Shown here piece by piece: positions 27,179 through 37,149 of a DNA stretch of 64,000 nucleotides (positions are counted from its first letter, which is position 1; every line of letters starts with the position of its first letter). Origin of the DNA: Pyrenopolyporus hunteri. Lineage: Eukaryota; Ascomycota; Sordariomycetes; Xylariales; Hypoxylaceae. Both the position numbers and the translations under genes were made by a program. Under the pieces are notes generated by a model. That model saw only the letters and a program-made list of their open reading frames with translations. It ran no database searches and was not told where the DNA came from. Location: contig CADCXC010000021.1 of NCBI GenBank assembly GCA_902806595.1, positions 1-64,000 on the forward strand, in the 5' to 3' direction.

Positions 27179-28040
27179 TATTTAATTATTTTTATTAAAA
27201 TATCGAAATTAATTTAAAATTAAATTTTATTATAAATAAATAATTTTAAAATAATTAAATAATTTAAAATTATTCGTAATAATATATGCGGATAAATACC
27301 CGTTAAAAAAATCCAATTAATTATAATTAGTTATATACGATATGTCGTATTATGTGTTAAATAATACGGTAAAATAAAAATGAATGGCGGTTTAACGGTT
27401 CTTTGGACTTCGACCAGGGTCATTTGCCTGGGTAGGTACGTAAGTGCAAGTACCTAAATTAACTCTGCTGAGGGATGTGTTTTAATGGGTGGCAGGTGCC
27501 TGGTACCTACATCTTACAGGCGGGTGGAGGAACTTTGGTACGGTTCAGCTCCGCACTTACAATACCAGCGCCGATGTCATTAGGTACGTCCCACCTTGTC
27601 CCACCTGCGCTTCCGCGGCGTTTCAGCACAGGCAATGCATGCGCACAGTAAGATGGGTACCTACAGTAAAGCTTCGCTTTCTCCAAGTCATGGAAGGCAC
27701 GGGCTGAGTTTGTAAGGGAGAACATTTCTAATTCTCACTTAGCGTTCCATTTCATGACCAGCTTCTACGACACCCGATCTCAAAGACATCTTTTTCCAAC
27801 TTGTCTGAGGATCCCGATCACGTACCTACTATATGTGGCTCTGCCACTATTCCTAAATAGCTTCGTTATCGCGTTATATGTTCGACTGTCTGCATGGTTT
27901 GTCCAGCCTAGCTTCAGCTGTTACGATTCAATTACGACACCTCGTAGCTTTCACCTAAGCTTACGATCCTCGTCGATCCTGTTGGTCAGCCTTACCTTTA
28001 GTTCTCTCAACGGTAGCGAAAACCTCCCATCCATCTAGAA
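27179..28040. other. Isochore edge and MVP1 upstream region
   Basis: The first ~110 bp is still RIP-like; normal composition sets in between 27290 and 27400. The rest is the upstream region of the sorting-nexin gene. It contains short frames, including one of 94 codons at 27754-28038 that stops two bases before the gene's ATG; this could be an upstream ORF in a long leader or chance. No clear TATA box or other site was recognised. Confidence 0.6.
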
Positions 28041-30611
28041 ATGTCTCTCTTCGGCACCTCCCCTCCAAACGAACCCTCATCTTCCGGGAACCCAGGCATG
28101 GCGCGATCTCGGGCGTCGCTGTTCGACGACGATGGACCTATGACCCGGTCGACCTCCGACACCCTCTTTAACGATGACGACTTTAACGACAGTGGCACTG
28201 CGTCGCCATGGGATATGCCCACGCCGAGGAAACAACAATCGCGCGCCGATCTCCTTCGGAGGCTACTCGACGGCGTCGACGTACCGGACAGCTACATCGA
28301 AGCGTACGATAGGGCCGCGCGCGAGGACGGCAGCGCCGGCAAAGTCACCTCGTCGGGTGTCTCCAAGACACTTGCTGCCGCTAACTTAAGCGCCGGCGAC
28401 CAGGCGCAAATAATGGGAATACTTGCTCCAACTGGCGATCTCGATCCAATTGGTCGCAACGAGTTTAACGTGTTGATGGCTCTTATCGGTCTTGCGCAGG
28501 AAGGCGAAGCCGTAAGCTTAGACGGAGTTGACGAGCGAAGACGCGGTAAGTCCTATCATACAACATTTAATACGTCTTCTTTTCCTTGACTATCGCATCC
28601 ATATATTCTTATTTATTTTTATTTTCTTCCATTTTCTTTTGTCGAATCGTAACCGTGGTCCAATGGGCTGGCTAGGCTTATCGTATTGTACCCTCGTTAC
28701 GGCGCTGCCCTGTGCATCACGTTGCGGGGATATTTACGTTATTCGCCGATAAAATTACATCCTGCTAAGAGACACTACCGACCTCCTGCAGACTTGCCGC
28801 AGACCCGGCTAGCATCGTCGCCGGCCAAGAAAACCAACTTTCCAGACACCGCAGAACTCGCAGCGAAACCGCCCCAGCAGCCCGAAAGCCCAATCGCCGC
28901 GTTCAGTTCGCAGTCTCGAGCTAGAAAACCATCCATGGATGGTCCCGAAGACGATCCGTGGAATTCGTCCGATGTCCACAGGAACCATAACCACGAGAAC
29001 ACACCCAAAACTAATGGTGCTAGCCATGCCAATTTGATTGCGAACGGTAACGGTTACGGTAACTCCGACGCTTCCGATCCGCATTCTCGCACGACATCTA
29101 ATTTTACTACTTCTACCATGGCCTCGACGGGTGGTGCTGGCTCCCACTCGGCCGGCGGCTCCGTACCTCCAAACTCTGGTGGCTGGGGGTATTTCGACGG
29201 AAACAATCCCGGGGGCTTCGGCGAGACGCCTTCCAACCAACACACGAGTCCTTTTGGAGGTGCGGGCGGCGGAGAAGGTCGTGATCCGGGTACTAACCCG
29301 ACGGTTAGTCATTCAAGGACCATTAGCGGCGGTCGGATTGGCATCGCAGTCGAAGAGAATATCACGGTCTCTCTAATGCCCGAGAAAGAAGGCGTTTTCC
29401 TGTTCCAACACCACAATTACGAGGTTACAAGTTCGCGGCGCGGTAGCAAGGTCATTCGCAGATACAGTGATTTTGTGTGGTTGCTCGATTGCCTGCATAA
29501 GAGGTATCCGTTCCGAGCATTACCTCTGCTCCCGCCCAAAAGGGTTGCGGTCAATGGCAACCACCTCTCGAACGACGGCGCGTTCATCGAGAAGCGAAGG
29601 CGTGGTCTGGCGAGATTTTTAAATACCCTGGTTCGGCACCCCGTGCTTGGCCAGGAGCAGCTTGTTATAATGTTCCTGACCGTTCCAACGGTATGGGCTA
29701 GAATATCGCCGAGATTTATCGTTTTCGAAAGCTAACAAACCGCAGGAACTTTCAGTGTGGCGCAAGCAAGCCGCGATTTCAGTCGTCGACGAGTTTAGCG
29801 GCCGGCCGTTGCCGCCTGGCCTTGAAGAATCATTGCCGTCGTCGTTGGAGGAGCTTTTCGAGCGTACCAGACAGGGCGTCAAACGGTCCGCTGATTTGTA
29901 CATCTCGACCTGTAACATCATGGACCGTCTTGTCAAGCGGAGCGAGGGTGTGGCGGCCGACCATGGCCGCCTAGCGATGTCGCTTACGTCCCTTACTGAG
30001 GCGAGCGCGGATACTTATGCCACTGATACCAACGACGTGCCTCTCCTGAACGACGGGCTTATTGCTATGAGCAAGCATTTGCAAACGACCCAGAGTCTGA
30101 TGGAAGACGAGAGCAAGGCGTGGGAGGCGGGCGTCTTGGAAGATTTGAAGAGGCAGCGCGATGCGCTGGTCAGCATGAGAGAGCTATTCGATCGAAGGGA
30201 GAGGTTGGACAAAGACAACATCCCGTACCTGGAACGGAGAATCCAGAATAACGAGACGAAGCTCGCCGGCTTAAGATCTAAGCCAGACGGGTTGGTCCGT
30301 CCGGAAGAGATTGAGAAAGTGGTCGCAGCCATTATCAAGGTTCGTACCCGCCCACCGTACACCATACGTTTCCGGCGCACGAGGTTTAACATGCAGTATA
30401 GGACAAGGAATCTATCGTTAACCAGCACAACCGGTCCATTTTCGTCAAGGAGTGTATCCGCGACGAGCTTATCTACTTCCAGCAGACGCAGTTCCACGTT
30501 AGCCGATGGAACCAGGACTGGGCGCAGGAGCGTGTCAAGTACTCGGAGATGCTGGCGGACAATTGGCGCCGGCTGCTCGACGAGCTCGAGGGCATGCCCC
30601 TTGGCGACTAG
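28041..30611 (+). CDS. MVP1: Sorting nexin MVP1 (PX-BAR, endosomal sorting)
   Basis: Four exons (28041-28545, 28792-29690, 29746-30339, 30402-30611) join to 736 codons, giving 735 aa. Introns are GT..AG; the second has a GCTAAC branch site. MVP1/SNX8-type proteins bind PI3P on endosomes and promote membrane tubule formation and retrograde sorting. Residues 1-350 are low-complexity, rich in Ser, Gly and Asn, apart from a conserved helical stretch at about 70-165. The PX domain runs about 357-470, with the phosphoinositide-binding R-R-Y-S-D-F motif at 391-396 and a P-x-x-P-x-K loop (LLPPK) ending at 418. A BAR-like helical region fills about 480-735, ending with a conserved W-rich segment. The start is the first ATG of the exon and gives the short M-S-L-F-G-T N-terminus. 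The 246 bp first intron is long for this gene set. The gene lies ~700 bp from the AT block and shows no sign of RIP leakage. Confidence 0.94.
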
Positions 30612-32166
30612 AATTCTCGACAAGGGATGGGTATGACGAGTACGGCTGAAGCTACGACCATTGGATTAAGCATAGGCAGTGCCAAAGCGGCGGGGTCAGA
30701 AGCAAGGGAATTGCAGGATGTTGACGAGGAGTGGTTGCATCTTGGGGACCAAGATGGTTCGGTGGCATGACCCTTTACAACTGCATGTCTTTGGCGCCCC
30801 GTGGAGGTAATTGTTGCCCATGATATTGGTGAGGCTGCATACGGCACTCCTTTTTTTTTTCTTCGTTTCTTGCTTTACCCTTTCGTGTTTACGAAGGGGG
30901 CGCGCATAGGTATGCTAAGGAGGGAGACGGCGATTGTCACACGATACCCTTCTTTCGTTTCTACTACATACTATTTGGTACTTGCCTTGCGTGGCGGTGG
31001 GTGCTATCGTTGTTTGCTTAAGATGCCTATGTACCTATATAGGCACCCAGGCATCTTTAAGAGGAAGAGGGTGAGCATGAAAAGAGAGAGAATGAAGACT
31101 AATACCCGTTTGAGACTGAATCGTAGGTAGTAACCTGAATACCTACCTGGGGGTGGCTAATGCTTATAACTAATGGGAATAATAATAACCTATTAATTTC
31201 TCATATTAACTTTCCAGATTCATAATGAGATATATCTACCTACCTACCAGGTACCTAGGTACCTATGTAAGATGGTCGATTCTTACCCAAGAGGTACGCG
31301 CTTCGGGTATCTAGGTAGGTCTCGTCTTTGTCCAGATGTTCGGAGTTGCCAGGTACCTACAGTTATACGTGAGTCGTCTTGAAGTTTATTATACCTAACG
31401 CCCAGTATGTAGATGCCTTGGATAGGCCCACCGAGGGCACTCACCTACCTTACCTACCTAGGTACCTTACCTAGGCGAGTTGCTTTAGGCAGGTACGTAT
31501 AGGTAGGTGATGCCCAAAGTTATCACTGGGCTCTTCAGCATCTCCCTAAAGGTCGGGTCAATATGAGGCGGGTACCTAGGTACATGTACGTAATGAGTGT
31601 ACGCCTGGCACGTAATATGTACAATTCTTAAGACCGACCCCACCATCCACCAGAGGTATGTAGGTACCTAAACGCCTATACCGAACATTGGAACTCTCAA
31701 CTCTCCAGCTTCAACTTATCTACCTACCTACGCACATAGTCTTATGTCCCCCATCCATGCGGGTTTACTGTGCAACTACATTGGGCTCGTAATAGCTATT
31801 CCATGAAAGGACGGTTCTTACGTTAAAGGTCTCTTCTCTTCCATACTTCTTCTCCCCCGCCCGCCGACCCAACCCGCCCTCATCTGCGCCCCTCACCGCG
31901 TTCCCACCCCCTCCCTCTCTCGACACTCCCACCGAAGCGTCCAACCGCCATCACCAACCCGAGCAGTCAAGAGGTCGCAAAGCGCGTTTGCGTATCCCAT
32001 GCAAACGAGGAATATATTCCATGTTCGATAAGAAGGCATTCTAACCCTTCGAAATTACTACCGAGGGGAGGTATCGAGCTCCGCCCGCGCATCGACCATA
32101 ACCTCGCCGCTATTCCTTTCCGCCTCTTTAGGGATTACCGACCGATCGGGGAGATAACTTGCCGCG
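30612..32166. other. Intergenic region MVP1-DCN1
   Basis: It holds the 3' flank of MVP1. Then comes a dense cluster of AGGTACCT, ACCTAGGT and TACCTACC words from about 31140 to 31740. A strongly pyrimidine-rich stretch at 31848-31960 lies about 200-300 bp before the DCN1 ATG and looks like the CT-rich core promoter common in fungal housekeeping genes. No gene was found. Confidence 0.6.
31848..31960 (+). promoter_or_regulatory. CT-rich putative core promoter of DCN1
   Basis: This is a 110 bp stretch that is mostly C and T on the coding strand (runs such as CTTCTTCTCCCCC and CCCCCTCCCTCTCTC), placed about 200-320 bp before the ATG at 32167. Pyrimidine-rich tracts upstream of transcription starts are usual in filamentous fungi. 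The assignment is by position and composition only. Confidence 0.4.
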
Positions 32167-33833
32167 ATGCCGCCGCTATCATCCGCCCAGAAAGCGGCGA
32201 TAGCCAGCTTCGTGTCAATAACTGGGGCTTCGGATAAGGTTGCTTCAAGAGTACGCTTCCGTCCTATATTTCTGTTCCCAGCGTCTCCTCTATAGTTTCG
32301 TATTCTTGCGGCGTAGAGAGATATAGACCGAGTTACTTTGTCCCATATCAAGCACGAAACGCCGGCGACTTTTAACTCATGAGATGAGCTCGTGCTGACC
32401 GAACGTCTCTCACAGTACCTTAAAAACACGGGATATAAGCTGAACGAGGCCGTCGATTCGTAAGTCGTTTTCATATTTCCTCTCTTTCCCGCACACGGCC
32501 CGAACGGGGTTACTCTATATACCCGAAGCCTCGGGCAAGTCCTCGGCGCTTTACGTACAAGCCTATGTGGATGGCGGCGAGCTTGTGATCCAGTAGCACC
32601 AAACGTGGAAACTGACTACCTAAATTGCCGTGTCACAATATCTCGCACATCCGGTCATAGTCGATATCGGGTTATGCGCCGTAGCTGTCTGCTCGTTACT
32701 GCTTATCTCTCTGACAGCCTGAAGAGAACACTGGCCGATTCTTTAGATAACCACGCTTCCCCGAACATATCACGTATAGCGTAATTCATGTCCGAGCCAC
32801 TTTGTCATGCCTTATGTTATTAGTTACAAGGCCATCTTTAGCCTTGTCCTCTACTCGCATATATTGTGACCCTGTCCGCGCATCAAGCCGGTCGTTTCCA
32901 GCCGAGGCCGCTAACCGTTGGACCTTCAGGTACTTTCAGTCGAACGCCGGGGTATCGGGAGCAAACAAGGATGCCCAATTATCAAAATTATTCGACAGCC
33001 TCAGAAGTACGCCTACCTGGTCCCACGGCCCCCGATAGTCTTAGTAGCCCAAAGCGCTAATATATGAGACAGATTCTGAGGAGGATTCGAAAGACTCGCT
33101 TGGCGCCGATTCGTCTATGGCATATCTAAACTCTATCGGCGTTGATCTTGAGGGCGCCTCATTATTCGTTGCTATGGAGCTAGTCCAAGCGCCAACTATC
33201 GGCGAGATCACCCGAGCAGGCTTCACGGATGGCTGGAAAGCGCCCGCAGGGTAAGTTTTGCTCGTTTATTTATCTCCCCCGAACAGATTCTCGGATTAGA
33301 GTCCTCAAAACCTACCGAATCGCGTGACAACTTACGTAACTCGCCCATGAAGTCTCTTAACTCAACCTATTCTTTCGATATGCGACATATAACTAACCAA
33401 GATAAGGGTCGAGCCTAAAATCGAGTCTCAAAGGCAATACTTCAAGCGTCTAGTCGACTCCCTGTCGAAGGACCGCGACTTGTTCCGAAAGGTTTACCGA
33501 TACGCATTCGTCGTCGGTAGAGAAGGCGATCAACGAGCACTCTCCCTAGACAACGCAATCCTGTATTGGGAGATGCTATTCAAGAAGCCGGGCCAGGCGT
33601 GGGTCGGAAGCGCCACAGGCGTCGACTGGTTAAACGAGTGGATCACCTTCCTGCGGGATAACTGGACTCGGTCCGTCAGCCGCGACATGTGGAACCAGAC
33701 TTTCGAGTTCGCGGTTAAGAGTATCGAGGACGAATCGTTGAGCTTCTGGAGCGAGGACGGCGCGTGGCCGGGCGTCATCGACGACTTTGTGGCGTGGTAT
33801 CGCCGGAAGTCTGAGATGGACGTCGACGCTTGA
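32167..33833 (+). CDS. DCN1: DCN1-like cullin neddylation protein
   Basis: Five exons (32167-32250, 32416-32459, 32930-33006, 33073-33250, 33407-33833) give 270 codons, 269 aa, the usual Dcn1 length. Dcn1 is a scaffold E3 that brings Ubc12-Nedd8 to the cullin C-terminus and so activates SCF-type ubiquitin ligases. The N-terminal UBA-like domain (about 8-45) is spread over three exons: S-A-Q-K near residue 6, Y-L-K-N-T-G-Y-K-L-N-E-A-V-D-S from residue 29. The PONY domain follows, with L-F-D-S-L-R at 64-69, A-P-T-I-G-E-I-T-R, F-R-K-V-Y-R-Y-A-F, S-V-S-R-D-M-W-N and the closing E-D-G-A-W-P-G-V-I-D-D-F. Intron 3 (66 bp) has a GCTAAT branch site. Exon 2 is only 44 nt and intron 2 is 470 bp, unusually long. 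The gene converges with the bS6m gene. Confidence 0.93.
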
Positions 33834-34804
33834 GAGAGACTACTTTTACCAGAAGGATTAGCAGTCCATCCCAGGTACTTACTCATAACTACCACCTTGC
33901 GGAGTAGGTTTTAGCGCGCAACTCGATAGGAAAGAGGACGCGGTGGACATACGAGCATTACGAGCATGATACAGGACATTGAGCTTGGCCGACACGGCGG
34001 AGGACACGATGGCGGCGGAAATATTCTCGCCGTACCCGCGGCGAGAAAGCCCGTTAGTTTATACCTCAAGTTCAGCAACCGCCTTTGGCCACCTGGGCAG
34101 GCGTGCTGGAGGATCGGGGTCGTTCAATAAATAATTAAGATACCTGTTCTAAGTAAACAGTTGTGAGCGTATGTATGTTAAGCGTATCATAATTCTGGTA
34201 GTTAAGAGAAGCGAGGTCACAGTAAGAGGGTGTCGAGGTATTAATAGAGCTTAGAGACGCCTGGCTTACATCTTATCTGCCGAGTAAGATCAGAGCGCGG
34301 CCAAGTCCTGCTTAATAGGCGTGCACCAGTTATACGACGTGACTTCGTCCCAGGACGCCGGGTATTCTTGAGTAATGCTATATCATTTTATATGTTTTCG
34401 CGCGGTACGTAGATATGTATAGGTATATATCCATCGTATTGCGCCACATTTATACAACAGCAAGTAGGTAGGTAGACTTGCCAGTACTTCTCGCTCTTGA
34501 GGTCCAAGCCATCTGACCTTTCATTGCTACCTATTCTTCGGTTTGAGTCGTTGTGGTCGTCTCCAGCCCTGGGCAGGAGGTAGGCTTTGTCCCCTACCAC
34601 CACGTCGGTAATAGTAAAGACATCCCTTTTCCATTGGCCTCGTATCCGGATGGCTATAGTACGCTCCCTTACTAGGTATTTGAGAGACGATAGACCAACC
34701 AGGGGCAGACTCCCAACCCTCATAGTCAACCTTCTCCCTTTTCTCCAACCAACCCCCTCCCCTCTCCCCCTTTCCATCGAATCACTCTATTTTTTTTTCC
34801 TTCC
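33834..34804. other. Convergent intergenic region DCN1/bS6m
   Basis: These are the shared 3' flanks of two converging genes. A 55-codon frame from an ATG at 33969 to the TAA near 34134 resembles nothing I recognise and is probably 3' UTR. No other gene is visible. The stretch just before 34804 (34730-34800) is pyrimidine-rich on the plus strand. Confidence 0.55.
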
Positions 34805-35458
34805 TCACCACGTCGGCGCCCCGAACTGGCTCAGCGTCGTCAGCTTGCCGTCGCCGAGCTTGACGGAGGCGTGGCGGATCATGCGGGGGTCGAGGGCGAG
34901 CATGTTGCGGACGGCCTCCTGGGTGCGGACGCTGGCGTCGAAGCGCATGGCGAAGTAGTGCCCCGAGTGGTGCCGCATCTGGTTCGAGCTCGTCGCCTTG
35001 GGCAGCAGGAACACCCCCCAGTTCGCGATGCCCCGGATCACGCCCTTCTGCTGCAGGATGAGTTGGCCTGCCGTGAGGACGATTCTGCGGATGTCGCGGT
35101 TAGCGGGTTGGAACCTTTGGGTTTTGCGTCATTCCGTATATATATATATATTGTTTGTCTGCCTGGCTTGAGAGGGGGGAGATAGAAGGTGGGCCGGAGC
35201 GAATCGAATCCAATCGAGTTAAGTCGAACCGTGGATTCAAAATGTATTACTCGGAAAGCTAATAAGCAAGAACAAGAAGAAGACATACTCTTTCACCTCG
35301 GCGAGATTGCCCGGTCGGACCTGTACACACCCGGAAGTTAGCAGACATTCCCATTGCGCGGGGAAACCAATAATATAATTCCTAAGGGAAGGGATAGAGA
35401 AATTAAAATAAGAAATAGTAGAGGGACAACGCACAATTCCAATCAGCTCGTACAGCAT
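34805..35458 (-). CDS. MRP17: Mitochondrial ribosomal protein bS6m
   Basis: Three exons on the minus strand (35458-35435, 35320-35289, 35084-34805) give 112 codons, 111 aa. The product is the mitochondrial small-subunit protein of the bacterial S6 family. Residues 1-19 read M-L-Y-E-L-I-G-I-V-R-P-G-N-L-A-E-V-K-E, spanning all three exons. Then come G-V-I-R-G-I-A-N-W-G, the H-S-G-H-Y-F strand and the C-terminal L-D-P-R-M-I-R-H-A-S-V-K-L-G-D-G-K-L. The first two exons are only 24 and 32 nt, so simple ORF calls miss the N-terminus. Splice sites are GTGCGT..CAG and GTATGT..CAG, and phases fit exactly. No separate cleavable presequence is evident, as is usual for this protein. It converges with DCN1. 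Confidence 0.93.
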
Positions 35459-36801
35459 CTTGCGATCGGCTGGATCGGCTGCTCACATGGAGCGCACGGA
35501 AAAAGGTTCCTTTACGAGTTGCTTGGGCGGTAGTAGTCGGTTGCGCCGGTACCGACTCTTGCGGTAAAAGGGAAATCCAAGTATGCCGTAGAAATCCGAA
35601 TGGTAATTACCCTCTTCGCTATCTTCTGGTAAGCTTAGGCGGGTAGGTATTCTCGAATTTGACACTGGCAAAGTCGCAGAGTTGCGAATCGCGATAAACT
35701 TGTGATAAAAGGTTGTATCGATAAGACCGTAGCGGGATAGGAACGTTTTGGTGGGGGCTCGGATCAATTTTGACCACCACGCCTGATATGTGCATTTATT
35801 CACCTAAGCACCTGACATCCATCTCCTATAGGAATTACACATTCAGCCTCAACATACGTGCTGTGCTGTATGGAGGCACCCGGGAATATAAACAGAATAT
35901 AACGAGATACCTGACTCCATGTAAATAATTCAATAGACGTACGATGTTTAATAAGAATGAGTCTTGAGAATTTCAATTCATATATATATTTACTGGTAGA
36001 TATCAACAGTCCAATCCGCTTGTAAGCTTCTAAGCCATCCATACCAAGACGTTAATAAACCTTTAAAAGAACCGCCTTTTTTATATAATATCAACTGGTA
36101 GCTACCCTAGAAGTTAATTACTTACGCCTACTCCGGCGAAGACATCGATGGCTGGCGCGGTTACGACATGACTACCCCTAACTCGGAACGTATTCGCTAC
36201 AGGATTATACGAGAACCCGAACGAAGGCTCTCCGACAGGAATGAAGTGGGACTACCTACTAGATTATAAGGCGTGTTTTATACCTTATTGGTTTTTAGAC
36301 GGCTTGTTTAGGTTAAACGTGTCGGATATGTTAACCATTAGCCGTGGACGCCGCTCCGGCTCTTGTAACCGTTGACACTGAAGCTATTCTTATTACTATC
36401 TATTAGGACCTAGGTTATCGACAGTGCCCCTACAGACCTGTACAATATCCTCATCTTCTCAGTACTAATATACATACTTATTGTCTTATTATTTCCAATA
36501 ATGACCGATCCCAGTCCGGAAGGTTTCAGCCAAACACATCTACCCGTGGCGCTGGTTCCAAGTGCTTCACCGAAATCACATCATGAAATCCGTAGCTGCC
36601 GGTAAAGTCGAGTCTCTACGGGAGGTATATATGAGTGAATCATCGGCGAATCCTTCCTGAGATAAGCGCCTAGGCCTCTACGTCCTTGCTCTTGTTGCTT
36701 GTGCTATGCCAGCTTCGACTACGAGACTGCTGCTCTGGAGCTACCAATTGTAAGAGGACATCTTCATAGGAATTGAGTAAGTTGATTGATTGTTGTAAAA
36801 G
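35459..36801. other. Intergenic region upstream of bS6m
   Basis: It holds the promoter side of the bS6m gene and then sequence without recognisable coding potential. Some short frames exist but none has homology I recognise. The 36100-36700 stretch lies directly beside a gypsy relic and may belong to the same decayed element; this is inference from position. Confidence 0.4.
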
Positions 36802-37149
36802 CTATTGATGCCTTGCATCTCCCCCTCCGTTAAAAATTAAAGTCGTCCTCATCTGTCTATTTCTCTCTCCGGGAATTCCAACTTGTGCGCTAGTCTTCCT
36901 ACCCTCTAGAAAAGTGAGGATCAATGTGGGCTCTAATTGTTGGCCTAGCTTGGGGCCCAACTTCGCTGCCTCCGGGACATTATAATCCTTACGTAGTCTG
37001 AGTAACACTTTGTCATTCTCCTTGAAGAATATAGCCCGCTGTTTTGAATCGTAATACTGCTTTGATGTCATTGCTGCTGTGGTAATGGCATCGTGGATCT
37101 CGATCCGAGACCTGGGCAATGGGCTGTTCTCCTCTCCGACTCGTTGCAT
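36802..37149 (-). pseudogene. Ty3/gypsy integrase C-terminal relic
   Basis: The minus-strand translation contains A-A-M-T-S-K-Q-Y-Y-D-S-K, then F-F-K-E-N-D-K-V-L-L-R-L, then A-K-L-G-P-K-L-G-Q-Q. This is the conserved tail of Ty3/gypsy integrases just before the chromodomain-like module. After G-Q-Q the frame departs from the family's usual Y-x-G-P-F, so a frameshift or junction lies there. The upstream integrase core (the D,D,E residues) is not seen. Base composition is normal and RIP is not evident. It is a fragment of an element, not an active one. Confidence 0.75.

Larger units (their letters stand above)
1..27290. other. RIP-degraded AT-rich isochore
   Basis: Base composition is overwhelmingly A and T, and nearly every surviving C is followed by G (for example all the Cs in 12421-12480). 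CpA, CpT and CpC and their complements are almost gone while TpA is everywhere. This is the known outcome of repeat-induced point mutation in ascomycetes when it runs to saturation at non-CpG cytosines. No open reading frame of real length survives in it apart from those in the later insertion at 26278-27036. The block ends over about 100 bp near 27290-27400, some 650-750 bp before the first gene. It could be part of a centromere, a subtelomere or an interstitial repeat cluster; the sequence alone does not decide. Confidence 0.93.

Noticed and set aside
1..27290. Centromere
   Set aside because: An AT-rich, RIPed retroelement cluster would fit, but nothing in the sequence distinguishes a centromere from any other such isochore.
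27489..27725. Overlapping 72-codon frames on both strands
   Set aside because: Short, mutually antisense, low-complexity and without homology; they lie in the MVP1 upstream region.
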